Source of the DNA: Vitellaria paradoxa
Lineage: Eukaryota > Streptophyta > Magnoliopsida > Ericales > Sapotaceae
Reading direction: 5' to 3'
DNA length: 64,000 bases
NCBI GenBank assembly: GCA_019916065.1
Contig: CM034238.1
Span: forward strand, 25,283,246 to 25,347,245
Positions 10,717-23,800 of the stretch are shown here, piece after piece. The notes below the pieces were generated by a model. That model had not been told where the DNA came from. It searched no databases and saw nothing but the letters and a program-made list of their open reading frames with translations. The position numbers and the translations under genes were made by a program. Each line of letters begins with the position of its first letter. Positions within the stretch are counted from its first letter, which is position 1.

Positions 10717-10740
10717 CACGCAAATAAAAAGAATTGCGTG
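10717..10740 (+). terminator. Probable poly(A) signal displayed in a small hairpin
   Basis: The 7-bp arms CACGCAA and TTGCGTG enclose a loop containing AATAAA (10723-10728), under 35 nt after the stop codon. The hairpin is also present in M0 (3027-3049), M2 and M3. M4 has one arm change (ttgcgcg). The poly(A) role is inferred from the motif. Confidence 0.4.
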
Positions 10741-12872
10741 CAGATGGATCCCTATTTTGTGTTGTCTTGTAGGGTACCTTCGTTGGGTTCAGCTACTTCT
10801 ATTAATTGATAAATATAGATACATATAATTTTTTTTTCGCGCTTTTCATAATATGTCTTTACTTGGTCTACCTATACTTGAAACCTGAAAGAGTCTTTGA
10901 TCTACCCAAATCTGCTTGTATATGAATGTCTTTGAATGATACAAATCAACTTCCTTAGTTTGAGTCAATTGTCCAGATGATATTTAAATTTATCCAGGTT
11001 TTATGTTCTAAATGTCTGATATAATTCTTCTGATTCTTTACATAGCCTAAGCGACTAAGGCAGACCTGAATCCTCAAACAAAATTGTTTGATTTTTAACT
11101 CATACAAACAAAAAGTGACACATTACACCATAATCTCTATATAAAACAAACCAAAACTCATGAATGCTTGTCTCTTTATTCAAATAGTTCATGTTAGTAG
11201 TGTAACTAAGTTTCTGTTCTATATATGGTATTGCCAGATTAAACATGTTGAGTGCATTGGTTTAGCTCAGATCAACTGGCAGCTTCATCCTTGGAGACCA
11301 ATCATACTTGCAAGCAAGTAAATTAAATATTGAAATTTTGGGACACATAATCAATTATAAGGTACAATGACACTGTCAAAACTTATCAAACTCTAAAATC
11401 AATCTTTCTGTTAATAAACGAAAAAACTGCTTACATTTAACCCTCTCCAAAACCTGGTTGTGCAAGAGGCTTAGGAAATGGGTTGCCTTTTTTTTTTTAA
11501 TTTAAAATAAAATTATAATCTCTTAATATGTGATAATCATTTTCAGGCACATAATTCAATTGGTAATGTGGGCAACAGAACAATAATAAATTCATCGAAC
11601 TTTGACTTAGCCACCCCAAAAACATTATAATAAAATAAGAAATAAAAAGATATATATATATATATATATGAACACACATTCTGCCTATTATTCATAGCTT
11701 TGGACAACTATTTCTCAAAAACAAGCCCACAAACAGAAACATATAGCCACATAATGTCTTAGAAGATTTTAAAATCTCGTTCACTGCAAAAGAATTGCAC
11801 AGAAACCAACAAAACATTTGAGGACAATTTACATAAACATAAAACCGCAATTTAGACATCAAGAACAATAAACCATTGTCAATATTTTCACACAAACTAA
11901 CAGTATTTGATGCAATAGCCTGTTATCAAACATAATGTAGCTTAAATATGGAACATAATAGTAATACTGGAATTATAGGGTCGATCTCAAATAACTAGGA
12001 TACATTTTTAATAACATAATTTTGAATAATAATTTCCTTTTTGGCCAAAAATTGGGTATATTTTCCATGATGCTTAAGTAGGTTTAGTCTTCAAATTTTG
12101 GTTAAGCAATTTATTTCAACCATCACCTTGCTTTGTTGGAAAAAAATGCCTAGTCAACAAGATAAGGAAGTATTATGGTGATGTAGAGTCAAGTTGTTTC
12201 TTTTACCAATTTTCCACAAGGAAACATCAATGCTTAATTCTCATGTGTAAACCAATACTAAACATATACCCATTATCCAATCTTCCATAGAATCTTAAAA
12301 CATCATGAGATTTCAACTAATATTAAACACATAACAATTATTTGATCTTTCATAAAATCTTAAACATCATGAAATTTCAACAAGGAATAAAACATTAAAA
12401 GCAACACAAATAAGTTGGAGTTAGTTCTCCCATAATTTAGTTGCAAAATATTATTCACCATCCAAATCTAATCTCAACTAGTGCTCTACTATCTGAACCC
12501 CAACTTTATCACAGAGTGGAAAGAAATTGAAACCACAAATTTTAGAAGTTAGATTGTAAAATTTATGGAATGTAGTTTTGAACGAATAACATGTCCTACA
12601 TTGAAAGTTTAAGAACCTTGTACTCAATCTTTTAAATAGACAAAAGTCAAACATGTAAGATCGGTAACTTTGGAAAATAAATAAATGTAGATTTACATAA
12701 ATTAGTACGAAAAGATTACCTCAATAAACCCTATCTCATTTCTCCAAGATTCTCCCGTTCATTACTACATACATCAGTAGCTTCTTTAGAAACACATTCA
12801 AACAGCAAGAAGGCATAAGTTCTAAGGCAAAGCAGGGTGATGTCACTCTCAAAACACTTTTTTCCACTCTTC
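10741..12872 (+). other. Non-coding 3' flank of M1 Mediator-26-like copy
   Basis: It is AT-rich and collinear with 33460-35590 (M2) and 48007-50141 (M3). It includes an (AT)n microsatellite at about 11651-11669 that varies in length among modules. The short open frames are not conserved with synonymous change and are not called as genes. Confidence 0.7.
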
Positions 12873-14915
12873 TAGTCTCCTTGTTGCAGTAACTCTCCCC
12901 TTCATAATCTGCCTTGAGGCTCTGAAATGGGCTGTGGAAAACTCCTTTCTACACATTCATTTCTTTTCTAACTCAGCTAACTTCACCGGACAAATGAGAG
13001 GGTAGAATGACCTTGAAGCAGTGGCAACACATCTCATCTATGAAATATATATATATACACACACTTTATAGCTACAACATTGCCTACAAGTTATTTTCAC
13101 TTTGTTTACTCTATGGGTGATTCAGTACCCTGCACCAGCTCTCAAAATTTCTTTTTTCAACACAATTATGTTAATGACAGGAGGAATACTGATCATGCTT
13201 GCCTCTTTTTCTTATTAGCTGGTGCATATCATCCTAAGGATGGATTGACCTGATAGAAGGCGTTTGGGCTCTCCATCATTTGGGCATGTTTCTGTGCAAA
13301 TCTTTCTTCTGTGATAAATCAGATATTTTGGAAACCTTTGTCGCCTGAATAGAGGTCCATAAGAAGCTAAATACCAACAATTAAAAAAAATATATGCTTC
13401 AAATGAGCAGAACACAGTGTCTTTTATTACCTCACTGCTGCTATGTGTGTTGAGAATAACCTAAAAAAAAACCTTGATCGTCTGTTTTTGAACAAGCACT
13501 TTTTGATTAGTGGAGAATCTTGGATTGTTCCAAAATCGTGTGTAGAAATGTTTTAATATCAAATTCTGGGTGTTCGGATGAAAGAAAAGGACAAAATTAT
13601 GTGGAAGTGGACAATCCTCGATATTCTCCGAGCTCATCAAATCAGTTTTCCCAGAATTTCATGTTACAAAACAATTTGAACAAATGCAGTTAAGTTTCCA
13701 AATAGCAACGAAATGCAGTCCACCTTTTGTGGTTTTAAATTTCAATAGCAGGGCGGGTTCCACATTAACTACATATAATGGACATGGAGATGGTAACCTA
13801 GGAATGAAGAAGTGTATATCTGAAACAGCAACCTTACTTCCACGTGTGTGATAGATTTCTTTGCTGCGTGAAGTTGGAGGGCCAATATACTTTTTCAACT
13901 ATTTGAAGAATTTAAAAGTAGCATCTGTCATACATTAATCACATCAATCCGAGATTTCATCTTTTCAAAAAGTCTAAAAAATAAACAATGTTGTTTGTCT
14001 ACATGTGCTCACTCTTATAATCTATTTTTTATTTTAGATTGTGAGTGGCCAATCTAAATCATTTATTTAAAGGTACAATCTAAAGGCTTTCTAAAACAAT
14101 TTACAGATGCTCCGTGATATTAAATGCTTGCCTCAAAGGTGACAGGTGCCTAACTAAGTTTAAAATGCTCACAGAAATAAAAGGTCATTCATTAAACCTT
14201 GACAATTACACATTACACCGTGGTTGATCAGTTCACCAAAAACTTCTACAAAATTGTGCCCCTCAATTGGTAGGTTCAAATCGTCTGTGTCCATAATAAG
14301 TATATACAAAAAGGTATCATCAGAGAACAAATTGAAATAGCTATGCCAATAAATTAAGTTATAGGAAGCACAAGATTGCTAGAAACATAATAGAAACAAC
14401 AACTCAGATAATTACAATATTAAAAGCAACTATATAAACGAGTATTGTGACTAAAATACTAAGTGGATGCCAATCACAAAGAGCGCTAAAAGTATTTTAG
14501 CAGAAACGTAACGAAATTGAGTGTTCTGTTATTTTTAGAACAAGTTTAATGCCTCAATTTCAGCTAATAATTTGGTCGAGAATTTTTTCAAATGGGAAAT
14601 TTATATGAAGCCATCACACCGAAAATATTTTCCCTTGTAGGTGATTTTGTCAAGTCTTGTAATATCTTCTAGTGAAGCACTAATGCATTCTTTAGCATGA
14701 TTTAAAAAAAAAAAAGTACCAGCTTTTTCTTTTTTTCTACTTGTTGAGTTAGTAACTATCCCAAAAATTTAAACTAGTAGGAAATGAGCCCAACAATGTA
14801 TCTCAACTTACCAAGCAACCTTAACACTCACCCTCACGTGACCATGTCGCATGTGGAGTAGAGAGAGAGAGGGGCAATTTTTAGCATGATTTAACCCAAA
14901 AAAAAAAATTACTAA

Positions 14916-15225
14916 GGTGTCATTTGATTTCTTTTTCTATTTTTTGTTTTGATCATTTGCTATTTTATGCTTTTGAAAACAAAGAAAACAAGTCAAAAAG
15001 TATTTGGTCACTTGGATTTTCAAAATTTGTTTTAAAAAACAGAAAATAGATTTACACATAAAATGAAAAATGACAAAAAGTTGTTTTAAGCATTTTCAAT
15101 TCAAAACAAGAAAAATCTCAAAATAAGAAAAATATAGCATTTTTTGTTTCCTTATTTTGAAATTTTTAAAACATAAAACACATAAAACAGAAAACAAAAT
15201 ACAGAAGAGTGAACCAAATGTCACC
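14916..15225. mobile_element. Tourist-like MITE (copy A)
   Basis: The ends GGTGTCATTTGATTTC and (inverted) GGTGACATTTGGTTCAC are flanked by TAA (14913-14915, 15226-15228). It is flanked by two diverged copies of a sequence containing ctcaccctcacgtgaccatg (about 14830 and 15335). The same insertion is at 20427-20745, 37646-37991 and 52158-52473, so it predates the array. Confidence 0.72.
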
Positions 15226-15365
15226 TAACTTTTTCTCTTTTTCTACTTGTTAAGTCGCTTACTGTCTCAAAAGTTTAAACTAGTAAGACGTGCGTCCAAC
15301 AATGTATGTCAACTTACCAAGCAAACTTAACACTCACCCTCACGTGACCATGTTGCATGCGGAGT

Positions 15366-15397
<32 letters not shown>

Positions 15398-16092
15398 GTA
15401 AATTGAACAAAACATAACAGATTGCATGGGGGTAAATGAGGAACATGCACGAAAACAAGAATTGAAAGCCTCTCGAAGCTAGAGATCTGACATAATTTCA
15501 AGCACCAATTGTTTCAAAAGTTTAAACTAATAGGAAATGAGTCTAATAGTATGTATCAACCTTTAACACTAGTTATCAATCCAAAAGGGGAAAAAAATTA
15601 TCAGTGAGCTAATGCTTCCACATAAATTTTCTAAAAAAGGGAAAAAAGAGCAATAATCACATTAAAAGTAGGCTTTACTTATATATAGTTCTGACACTTA
15701 ACCAACTTCTCTATTATGAAGAAAAATGTTCCATTATTCCTTGAAGATCCAAAGTTGGAGATTTTATTATTTTGAGTATAGATAAAACTTAATCACAAGG
15801 TGAGTTGCTTAGGATGGTACGTGATTGTTTGAGAAGGAACAATTTGTTAGAGAAGCAAGCTTATATCTTGAACATGTGGCCAAATTTATATTGACGTAGG
15901 TTGGCAAGTGATTGTTTAAGATTGAGAAGGAGCGAACTTTACTTCTTATATTCACTTATTAATTTTTAACACGCTATTCAAATGTGGTCAAACTTACTTT
16001 TTTTAAAAGGGTCAAACGTGTGTGACTATTCACTTTTTTAGGTGATGGTGAGATTTGAACTCAGAAACTTTTGTTAGATATCATGTTAAAGT

Positions 16093-17223
16093 CACAAGTG
16101 GAAAGAGGGGTATTAGCGACCGCCACAAGCAGTCGCTAAAAGTAAAATAGCGGCCACTAAAAGTATTAACGACGGCTTAGCGACCGCATCAAGCAAGTCG
16201 CATTTGGGTCGTCGCTAAAAAGTATTGGCGGTTGCTAAATTTTTTGCGATCACGCCTGCGACTGCTTGAAGTAAAAAGAAGCGGTCGCTAATACATAAAA
16301 AAAATTAAAAAAAAAGACAGAAAAAATAAAAAAATAGCTACATACAAAAATTTAAAAATATACATAAAAAAATTACATCACACAGTAAAAAAAAATTCAA
16401 CAGCAACATTTCAACAATTAATATTACATTTCACAACCAACAATTCAAAAAAAACATTCCAATCAAACAACCAACATCCAGCATTAACAGGATATATATG
16501 AAACTGACAAATTAATGAGTAAGTAAAATAAAAAAAAAAAACACACAATAATATATACATGCATGCATATATGAATCAGCAAACCCCAACCACAAAAACA
16601 AAAAAAAAAAATTATTTACATTCATCCAATAATAAACAAAAAAATCAGAAAATAAAAAAAATAATTCAAACTAAAAAAAAAAAAATCAAACCTAGTGGTG
16701 TGGTAGTGAGGCCTCTAAATAACTCTAATACACAAAAAAAAAATTGTTAGTGAGAGAGAGCAAGAGAGAGAGTGAGAAACAAAGAGCAAGAGAAAGCCAA
16801 AGAGAAAGAGAGAGAGAGAGAGAGCTAGAGAGGGAGAACTTACCGATGGCGACGGCGGCCAGCGTCCGGCTACGACAGCGGCGGCAAAGAAAGGAGGGCA
16901 GGGAGGAGAGAGGGGCAGGGGGGGAGAGAGGAGAGAGTGCAGGGGAGGGAGGGGAAAAAGAGGGAGGGAAAGAGGGGAAAAAGATAGGGGCGTTCTGCCC
17001 GATATAATTACAGTATTAGCGACTGCCTAATTCTGTCGCCTAAAAGATATTAGCGACCGCCATGAGCGGTTGCCCAAATTTTCCCGTTACTTTTCCTTTT
17101 GCGCACTTGATTAGCGACGCCCAATATAGCGACCGCTTAAAGTGGTCACTAATAACGTTATAGCAACCGCCAAAAGCGGTCACTCGAGTTTTCCACTCGC
17201 CGATTGGCCAATCTCTAGTAGTG
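16093..17223. mobile_element. Small non-autonomous CACTA element (copy A), 1131 bp
   Basis: The left end CACAAGTGGAAAGAG (first bases mutated from CACTA) and right end CTAGTAGTG lie in a 3-bp duplication AGT (16090-16092, 17224-17226). M2 has the clean empty site at 38851-38860. The subterminal regions carry palindromes built from gcgaccgc and gcggtcgc. The centre has a GA-rich run and a GC-rich patch near 16845-16990. It has no transposase. On the minus strand a GTAAGT donor-like site (16843-16838) borders the GC-rich patch in all three copies. Confidence 0.92.
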
Positions 17224-18337
17224 AGTATTAATCACCATCCCACCTGAAAACTTATGTTGTTAGGAAGGGACAACTTTACTATTATAATTGACTTACTATT
17301 TCTCAACCAAAAAAAAAAAAAAAAACTATCTTTATATATATATATATATTTTTGAAAAGTAAGAAAGAATAAATTAATAAAAATAAAAGATATAAGATCA
17401 TAGGGGCATTCTCCCCAGTGTACATTAAAGCCCAAAACTAACTAGTATAAGCTAGATAAACCAACATAAGCCACAAAACCAAAAGATAGCTTGAAAGCAA
17501 GCTAACATACAGTATAAGCAAGCTTACATAGCTCGGACAAAAATTTGATAACACTAGCACACAAAGCCTCACAAAAAAACAATGAACGAAACACAGTTCA
17601 TCAAAGAATCATGCCCAACCCACAAATCAACAGAACTAGCAACGAGACAGTAGTTCAACAAATACCTTCACTAGCAACCAAGAGCCAACAGTGGAAGAAG
17701 CAACAATACAACATTCCGCTACAGCACATAACCACAAACTTCAAATATGAACTAAATAATCATCCTTTGAAGTAGAGACACAATGCAGCCACAAAGTAGA
17801 GCAATCAGCAACCACAATAGTGAAAACAAAGGCTAAAATCAGCAAATGCATCAAAACCAATACTGAGCATAAACCATGAGGTAGCATCACATCCCCAGCA
17901 TAGGCAGCAGCTAGGCATGAACTTCACCATATAGGCTAAGCAGCAACACAACATCAACAAAGTCATTTGTATTATTAAATAATAATGTGGTAAAACTCAG
18001 CCACAACTGCTACATAGCCAGGTATACAACGGAGCAGCAATCAGCCCATGCATCCACACCACACCAGATGTAGAAATAAACTCATCCAAATGCCAAAACA
18101 GGATCATCGCACTGCACAAACTAGCACAGCCAATAGCTAAGCAAGTAGCAGAAATGAGCCAAAACAAAAACCAATCCAAATAGCAGGAAATCTGTCAAAA
18201 CTAATAGCCACTACTGCTGCTTTTCGTCCTTTTGTATGATCTCCTTGCTTGTGCTATTCTTGAACTAATGTGAAGATAGGATTAAGAGTCCCTAATACTT
18301 ATGCCATGACTAATTTCAAGCCTATATCATGTTGTGA
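17224..18337. other. Non-coding segment right of the small CACTA, retroelement-tail-like
   Basis: It recurs at 22698-23800, 38858-39902 and 54484-55556. On the minus strand a sequence with repeated short motifs ends in a T-rich stretch near 17330-17390 (cctatgatct then tttattttta), reminiscent of the 3' end of a LINE-type element. A 60-codon minus frame (17997-18179) survives in three copies but is broken in M2, so it is not called. Confidence 0.4.
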
Positions 18338-18338
18338 T

Positions 18339-18411
18339 ATAATTAAACCTGTTTGAGGCTTGCTATCTCATTGGTTTTTGCTATCTAGTTGGGGTGACCA
18401 TTTGGGAAATA
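18339..18411 (-). other. 73-bp inverted patch at the duplication junction
   Basis: This stretch is the reverse complement of 23850-23922 with one mismatch. It sits exactly between the end of copy A and the start of copy A' (18416). The donor lies about 50 bp beyond the point where copy A stops. Such a patch is typical of strand-switching replication repair. Confidence 0.92.
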
Positions 18412-20426
18412 GTCATAGTCTCCTTGTTGCAGTAATTCTCCCCTTCTTAATCTGCCTCGAGGCTCTGAAATGGGTTGTGGACAACTCCTTTCCACACATT
18501 CATTTCTTTTCTAACTCAGCTAACTTCATTGGACAACTGACAGGGTAGAATGACCTTAAAGCAATGGCAACACCTCTCCTCTGAGAAATATATATATATG
18601 TACACTGTACAACTACAACATTGCCTACAAATTATTTTCACTTTGTTTACTCTATGGCTGATTCAGTACCCTGCCCCAACTCTCAAAATTTCCTATCTCA
18701 ACACAATTATCTTGATGACAGGAGGATTACTGATCACGCTTGCCTCCTTTTCTTATTAGCTGGTGCATATCATCCTAAGGATGGATTGACCTGATAGAAG
18801 GTGTTTGGGCTCTCCATCCTTTGGGCATGTTTCTGTGCAAATCTTTCTTCTGTGATAAATCAGATATTTAAGAAACCTTTGCCGCCTGAATAGAGGTCCA
18901 TAAGAAGCTAAATACCAACAATTAAAAAAAATATATGCTTCAAATGAGCAGAACACAACGTCTTTTATTACCTCACTGCTGCTATGGGTGTTGAGAATAA
19001 CCTAAAAAAAAACCTTGATTGTCTGTTTTTGAACAAGTACTTTTTGATTAGTGGAGAATCTTGGATTGTTCCAAAATCGTGTGTAGAAATGTTTTAATAT
19101 CAAATTCTGGGTGTTTGGATGAAAGAAAAGGACAAAATTATGTAGAAGTGGGCAATCCTTGATATTCTCCGAGCTCATCAAATCATTTCTCCCAGAATTT
19201 CATGTTACAAACAATTTGAACAGATGCAGGTAAGTATCCAAATAGAAAAGAAATTTCAATAGCAAGGCGGGTTCCACATTAACTACATATAATGGACATG
19301 GAGATGGTAACCTAGGAATGAAGAAGTGTATATCTGAAACAGCAACCTTACTTCCACGTATGTGATAGATTTCTTTGTTGCGTGAAGTTGGAGGGCCAAT
19401 GTACTTTTCATCTATTTGAAGAATTTAAAAGTAGCATCTGTCGTACATTAATCGCATCAATCCGAGATTTCATCTTTTCAAAAAGTCTAAAAAATAAACA
19501 ATGTTGTTTGTCTACATGTGCTCACTCTTATAATCTATTTTTTATTTTAGATTGTGAGTGGCCAATCTAAATCATTTATTTGAAGGTACAATCTAAAGGC
19601 TTTCTGAAACAATTTACAGATGCTCCGTGATATTAAATGCTTGCCTCAAAGGTGACAGGTGCCTAACTAAGTTTAAAATGCTCACAGAAATAAAAGGTCA
19701 TTCATTAAACCTTGACAATTACACATTACATCATGGTTGATCAGTTCACCAAAAACTTCTACAAAATTGTGCCCCTCAGTTGGTAGGTTCAAATCGTCTG
19801 TGTCCATAATAAGTATATACAAAAAGGTATCATCAGAGAACAAATTGAAATAGCTATGCCAATAAATTGAGTTATAGGAAGCACAAGATTGCTAGAAACA
19901 TAATAGAAACAACAACTCAGATAATTACAATATTAAAAGCAACTATATAAATGAGTATTGTGACTAAAATACTAAGTGGATACCAATCACAAAGAGCGCT
20001 AAAAGTATTTTAGCAGAAACGTAACGAAATTGAGGGTTCTGTTATTTTTAGAACAAGTTTAATGCCCCAATTTCAGCTAATAATTTGGTCAAGAATTTTT
20101 TCAAATGGGAAATTTATATGAAGCCATCACACCGAAAATATTTTCCCTTGTAGGTGATTTTGTCAAGTCCTGTAATATCTTCTAGTGAAGCACTAATGCA
20201 TTCTTTAGCATGATTTAAGAAAAAAAGTACCAGCTTTTTCTTTTTTTTTCTACTTGTTGAGTCACTAACTGTCCCAAAAATTTAAACTAGTAGGAAATGA
20301 GCCCAACAATGTATCTCAACTTACCAAGCAACCTTAACACTCACCCTCACGTGACCATGTTGCATGTGGAGTAGAGAGAGAGAGGGGCAATTTTTAGCAT
20401 GATTTAACCAAAAAAAAAAATACTAA

Positions 20427-20745
20427 GGTGTCATTTGGTTTGTTTTTCTATTTTTTGTTTTGAGCTCATTTGCTATTTTATGCTTTTGAAAACAAAAAAA
20501 AAAAAAAACAGTTCAAAAAGTATTTGGTCACTTGGATTTTCAAAATTTGTTTTAAAAAACAGAAAATAGATTTACACATAAAATGAAAAATGACAAAAAG
20601 TTGTTTTAAGCGTTTTCAATTCAAAACAAGAAAAATCTCAAAATAAGAAAAATAGAGCATTTTTTGTTTCCTTATTTTGAAAATTTTAAAACATAAAACA
20701 CATAAAACAGAAAACAAAATAAAGAAGAGCGAACCAAATGTCACC
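20427..20745. mobile_element. Tourist-like MITE (copy A')
   Basis: Same insertion as 14916-15225, with GGTGTCATTTGG at the left end, CAAATGTCACC at the right end and TAA flanks. Confidence 0.72.
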
Positions 20746-21607
20746 TAACTTTTTCTCTTTTTCTACTTGTTAAGTTGCTTACTGTCTCAAAAGTTTAAAC
20801 TAATAAGACATGTGTCCAACAATGTATGTCAACTTACCAAGCAAACTTAACACTCACCCTCACGTGACCATGTTGCATGCGGAGTAGAGAGAGAGAGAGA
20901 GAGAGAGAGAGGTAAATTGAACAAAACATAACAGATTGCATGGGGATAAATGGGGAACATACACGAAAACAAGAATTGAAGGCCTCTCGAAGCTAGAGAT
21001 CTGACATAATTTCAAGCACCAATTGTTTCAAAAGTTTAAACTAATGGGAAATGAGTCTAACAGTATGTATCAACCTTTAACACTACTTATCAATCTAAAA
21101 AGGGAAAAAAATTATCAGTGAGCTAATGCTTCCACATAAATTTTCTAAAAAAGGGAAAAAGGAGCAATAATCACATTAGAAGTAGGCTTTACTTATATAT
21201 AGTTCTGACACTTAACCAACTTCTCTATTATGAAGAAAAATGTTCCATTATTCCTTGAAGATCCAAAGTTGGAGATTTTATTATTTTGAGTATAGATAAA
21301 ACTTAATCACAAGGTGAGTTGCTTAGGATGGTACGTGATTGTTTGAGAAGGAACTATTTGTTAGAGAAGCAAGCTTATATCTTAAACATGTGGCCAAATT
21401 TATATTGACGTAGGTTGGCAAGTGATTGTTTGAGATTGAGAAGGGAGCCAACTTTACTTCTTATATTCACTTATTAATTTTTAACACGCTATTCAAATGT
21501 GGCCAAACTTACTTTTTTTAAAAGGGTCAAACGTGTGTGACTATTCACTTTTTTAGGTGATGGTGAGATTTGAATTCAGAAACTTTTGTTAGATATCATG
21601 TTAAAGT

Positions 21608-22697
21608 CACTAGTGGAAAGAGAGGTATTAGCGACCGCCACAAGCGGTCGCTAAAAGTAAAATAGCAGCGGTTAAAAGTATTAGCGATGACTTAGCGATC
21701 GCATCAAGCAAGTCGCATTTGGGTCGTCGCTAAAAAGTAAATTTTTGGGATCGCGCCTACGACCGCTTGAGTTAAAAACGTCAGACAATTAGCGACCGCT
21801 AGAAGCGGTCGCTAATACATAAAAAAATTAAAAAAAAAACAGAAAAAATAAAAAAACAGCGATATACAAAAATTTAAAAAAATACATAAAAAAATTACAT
21901 CACACAGTAAAAAAAAATTCAACAGCAACATTTCAACAATTAATATTACATTTCACAACCAACAATTCAAAAAAAAAACATTCCAATCAAACAACCAACA
22001 TCCAACAAAAAAAAACACACACAATAATATATACATGCATGCATAGATGAATCAGCAAACCCCAACCACAAAAACAAAAAAAAAAAAAATTATTTACATT
22101 CATCCAATAATAAACAAAAAAATCAGAAAATAAAACAAAAATAATTCAAACTAAAAAAAAAAAAAATCAAACCTGGTGGTGTGGTAGTGAGGCCTCCAAA
22201 TAACTCTAATACACAAAAAAAAATTGTTAGTGAGAGAGAGCAAGAGAGAGAGAGAGAAACAAAGAACAAGAGAAAGCAAAAGAGAGAAAGAGAGAGAGCT
22301 AGAAAGGGAGAACTTACCGGTGGCGGCAGTAGCCAGCGCCCAGCTACGGCAGCGGCGGCAAAGAGAGGAAGGCAGGGAGGAGAGAGAGGCAAGGGGAGAG
22401 AGGAGAGAGCGCGGGGGAGGGAGAGGAAAAAGAGGGAGGGAAAGAGAGGAAAAAGAGAGGGGCGTTCTGCCTGATATAATTACAGTATTAGCGACCGCTT
22501 TAAGCGGTCGCTAATGCTGTCGCCTAAAAGATATTAGCAACCGCCACCCAAATTTTCCCGTCGCCTTTCCTTTTGCGCAGTTGATTAGCGACGCCCAATA
22601 TAGCGACTGCTTAAAGCGGTCGCTAATAACGTTATAGCGACCGCCAAAAGCGATCGCCCGAGTTTTCGACTCACCGATTGGCCAATCTCTAGTAGTG
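21608..22697. mobile_element. Small non-autonomous CACTA element (copy A'), 1090 bp
   Basis: The left end is an intact CACTAGTGGAAAGAG and the right end CTAGTAGTG, with AGT on both sides (21605-21607, 22698-22700). A near-perfect palindrome of gcgaccgc and gcggtcgc arms lies around 22487-22514. The Arg/Glu-rich open frames at 22181-22514 come from the GA-rich repeat and are not taken as genes. Confidence 0.92.
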
Positions 22698-23800
22698 AGT
22701 ATTAATCACCATCCCTCCTGAAAACTTATGTTGTTAGGAAGGGACAACTTTACTATTATAATTGACTTATTATTTCTCAACCAAAAAAAAATTATCTTTA
22801 TATATATATATATTTTTTGAAAAGTAAGAAAGAATAGCTTAATAAAATAAAAGATACAAGATCATAGGGGCATACTCCCCAGTGTACATTAAAGCCCAAA
22901 ACTAACTAGTATAAGCTAGATAAACCAACATAAGCCACAAAGCCAAAAGACAGCTTGAAAGCAAGCTAACATACAGTATAAGCAAGCTTACATAGCTCGG
23001 ACAAAAATTTGATAACACTAGCACACAAAGCCTCACAAAAAAACAATGAACAAAACACAGTTCATCAAAGAATCATGCCCAACCCACAAATCAATAGAAC
23101 TAGCAACAAGACAGCAGGTCAACAAATACCTTCACTAGCAACCAAGAGCCAATAGTAGAAGAAGCAACAATACAACATTCCGTTACAGCACATAACCACA
23201 ACTTCAAATATCAACTAAATAATCATCCTTTGAAGCAGAGACACAATGCAGCCACAAAGTAGAGCAATCAGCAACCACAGTAGCGAAAACAAAGGCTAAA
23301 ATCAGCAAATGCATCAAAACCAATACTGAGCATAAACCATGAGGTAGCATCACATCCCCAGCATAGGCAGCAGCTAGGCATGAACTTCACCATATAGTCT
23401 AAGCAGCAACACAAGATCAACAAAGTAATTTGTAATATTAAATAACAATGTGGTAAAACTCAGCCACAACTGCTACATAGCCAAGTATACAACGGAGCAG
23501 CAATCAGCCCATGCATCCACACCACACCAGATGTAGAAATAAACTCATCCAAATGCCAAAACAGGATCATCGCACTGCACAAACTAGCATAGCTAATAGC
23601 CAAGCAAGTAGCAGAAATGAGCCAAAACAAAAACCAATCCAAATAGCAGGAAATCTGTCAAAACTAATAGCCACTACTGCTGCTTTTCGTCCTTTTGTAT
23701 GATCTCCTTGCTTGTGCTATTCTTGAACTAATGTGAAGATAGGATCAAGAGTCCCTAATACTTATGCCATGACTAATTTCAAGCCTATATCATGTTGTGA

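Larger units (their letters stand above)
12873..18337 (+). repeat. First copy (A) of a 5.5-kb internal tandem duplication in M1
   Basis: From tagtctccttgttgcag it is repeated at an offset of 5543 bp (12873 matches 18416). It contains a MITE (14916-15225) and a small CACTA (16093-17223) and has no convincing gene. M2 and M3 carry this region only once. At the right end, homology with the second copy stops at gttgtga (18331-18337). Confidence 0.9.
18416..23800 (+). repeat. Second copy (A') of the 5.5-kb internal duplication in M1
   Basis: It is collinear with 12873-18337, with scattered substitutions and a deletion of about 30 bp near 19235-19240 that copy A and M2 lack but M3 shares. It contains its own MITE and small CACTA. 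No gene is called. Confidence 0.9.

Noticed and set aside
13215..13415. 66-codon minus-strand ORF repeated at 18756 and 50483
   Set aside because: Its recurrence is explained by segment duplication; no codon-type conservation or family match was seen, and it is interrupted in M2.
14836..14843. CACGTGAC as a functional G-box promoter
   Set aside because: It lies in non-coding DNA beside a MITE with no gene downstream; a chance or repeat-derived motif is as likely.
17997..18179. 60-codon minus-strand ORF with membrane-like composition (also 23460 and 55248)
   Set aside because: It is broken by deletions in M2 and has no recognisable family; likely part of an old retroelement tail.
22123..22514. 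Arg/Glu-rich and Ser/Leu-rich ORFs on both strands of the small CACTA elements
   Set aside because: They are translations of a GA/CT repeat and a GC-rich patch; length and frame differ among copies.
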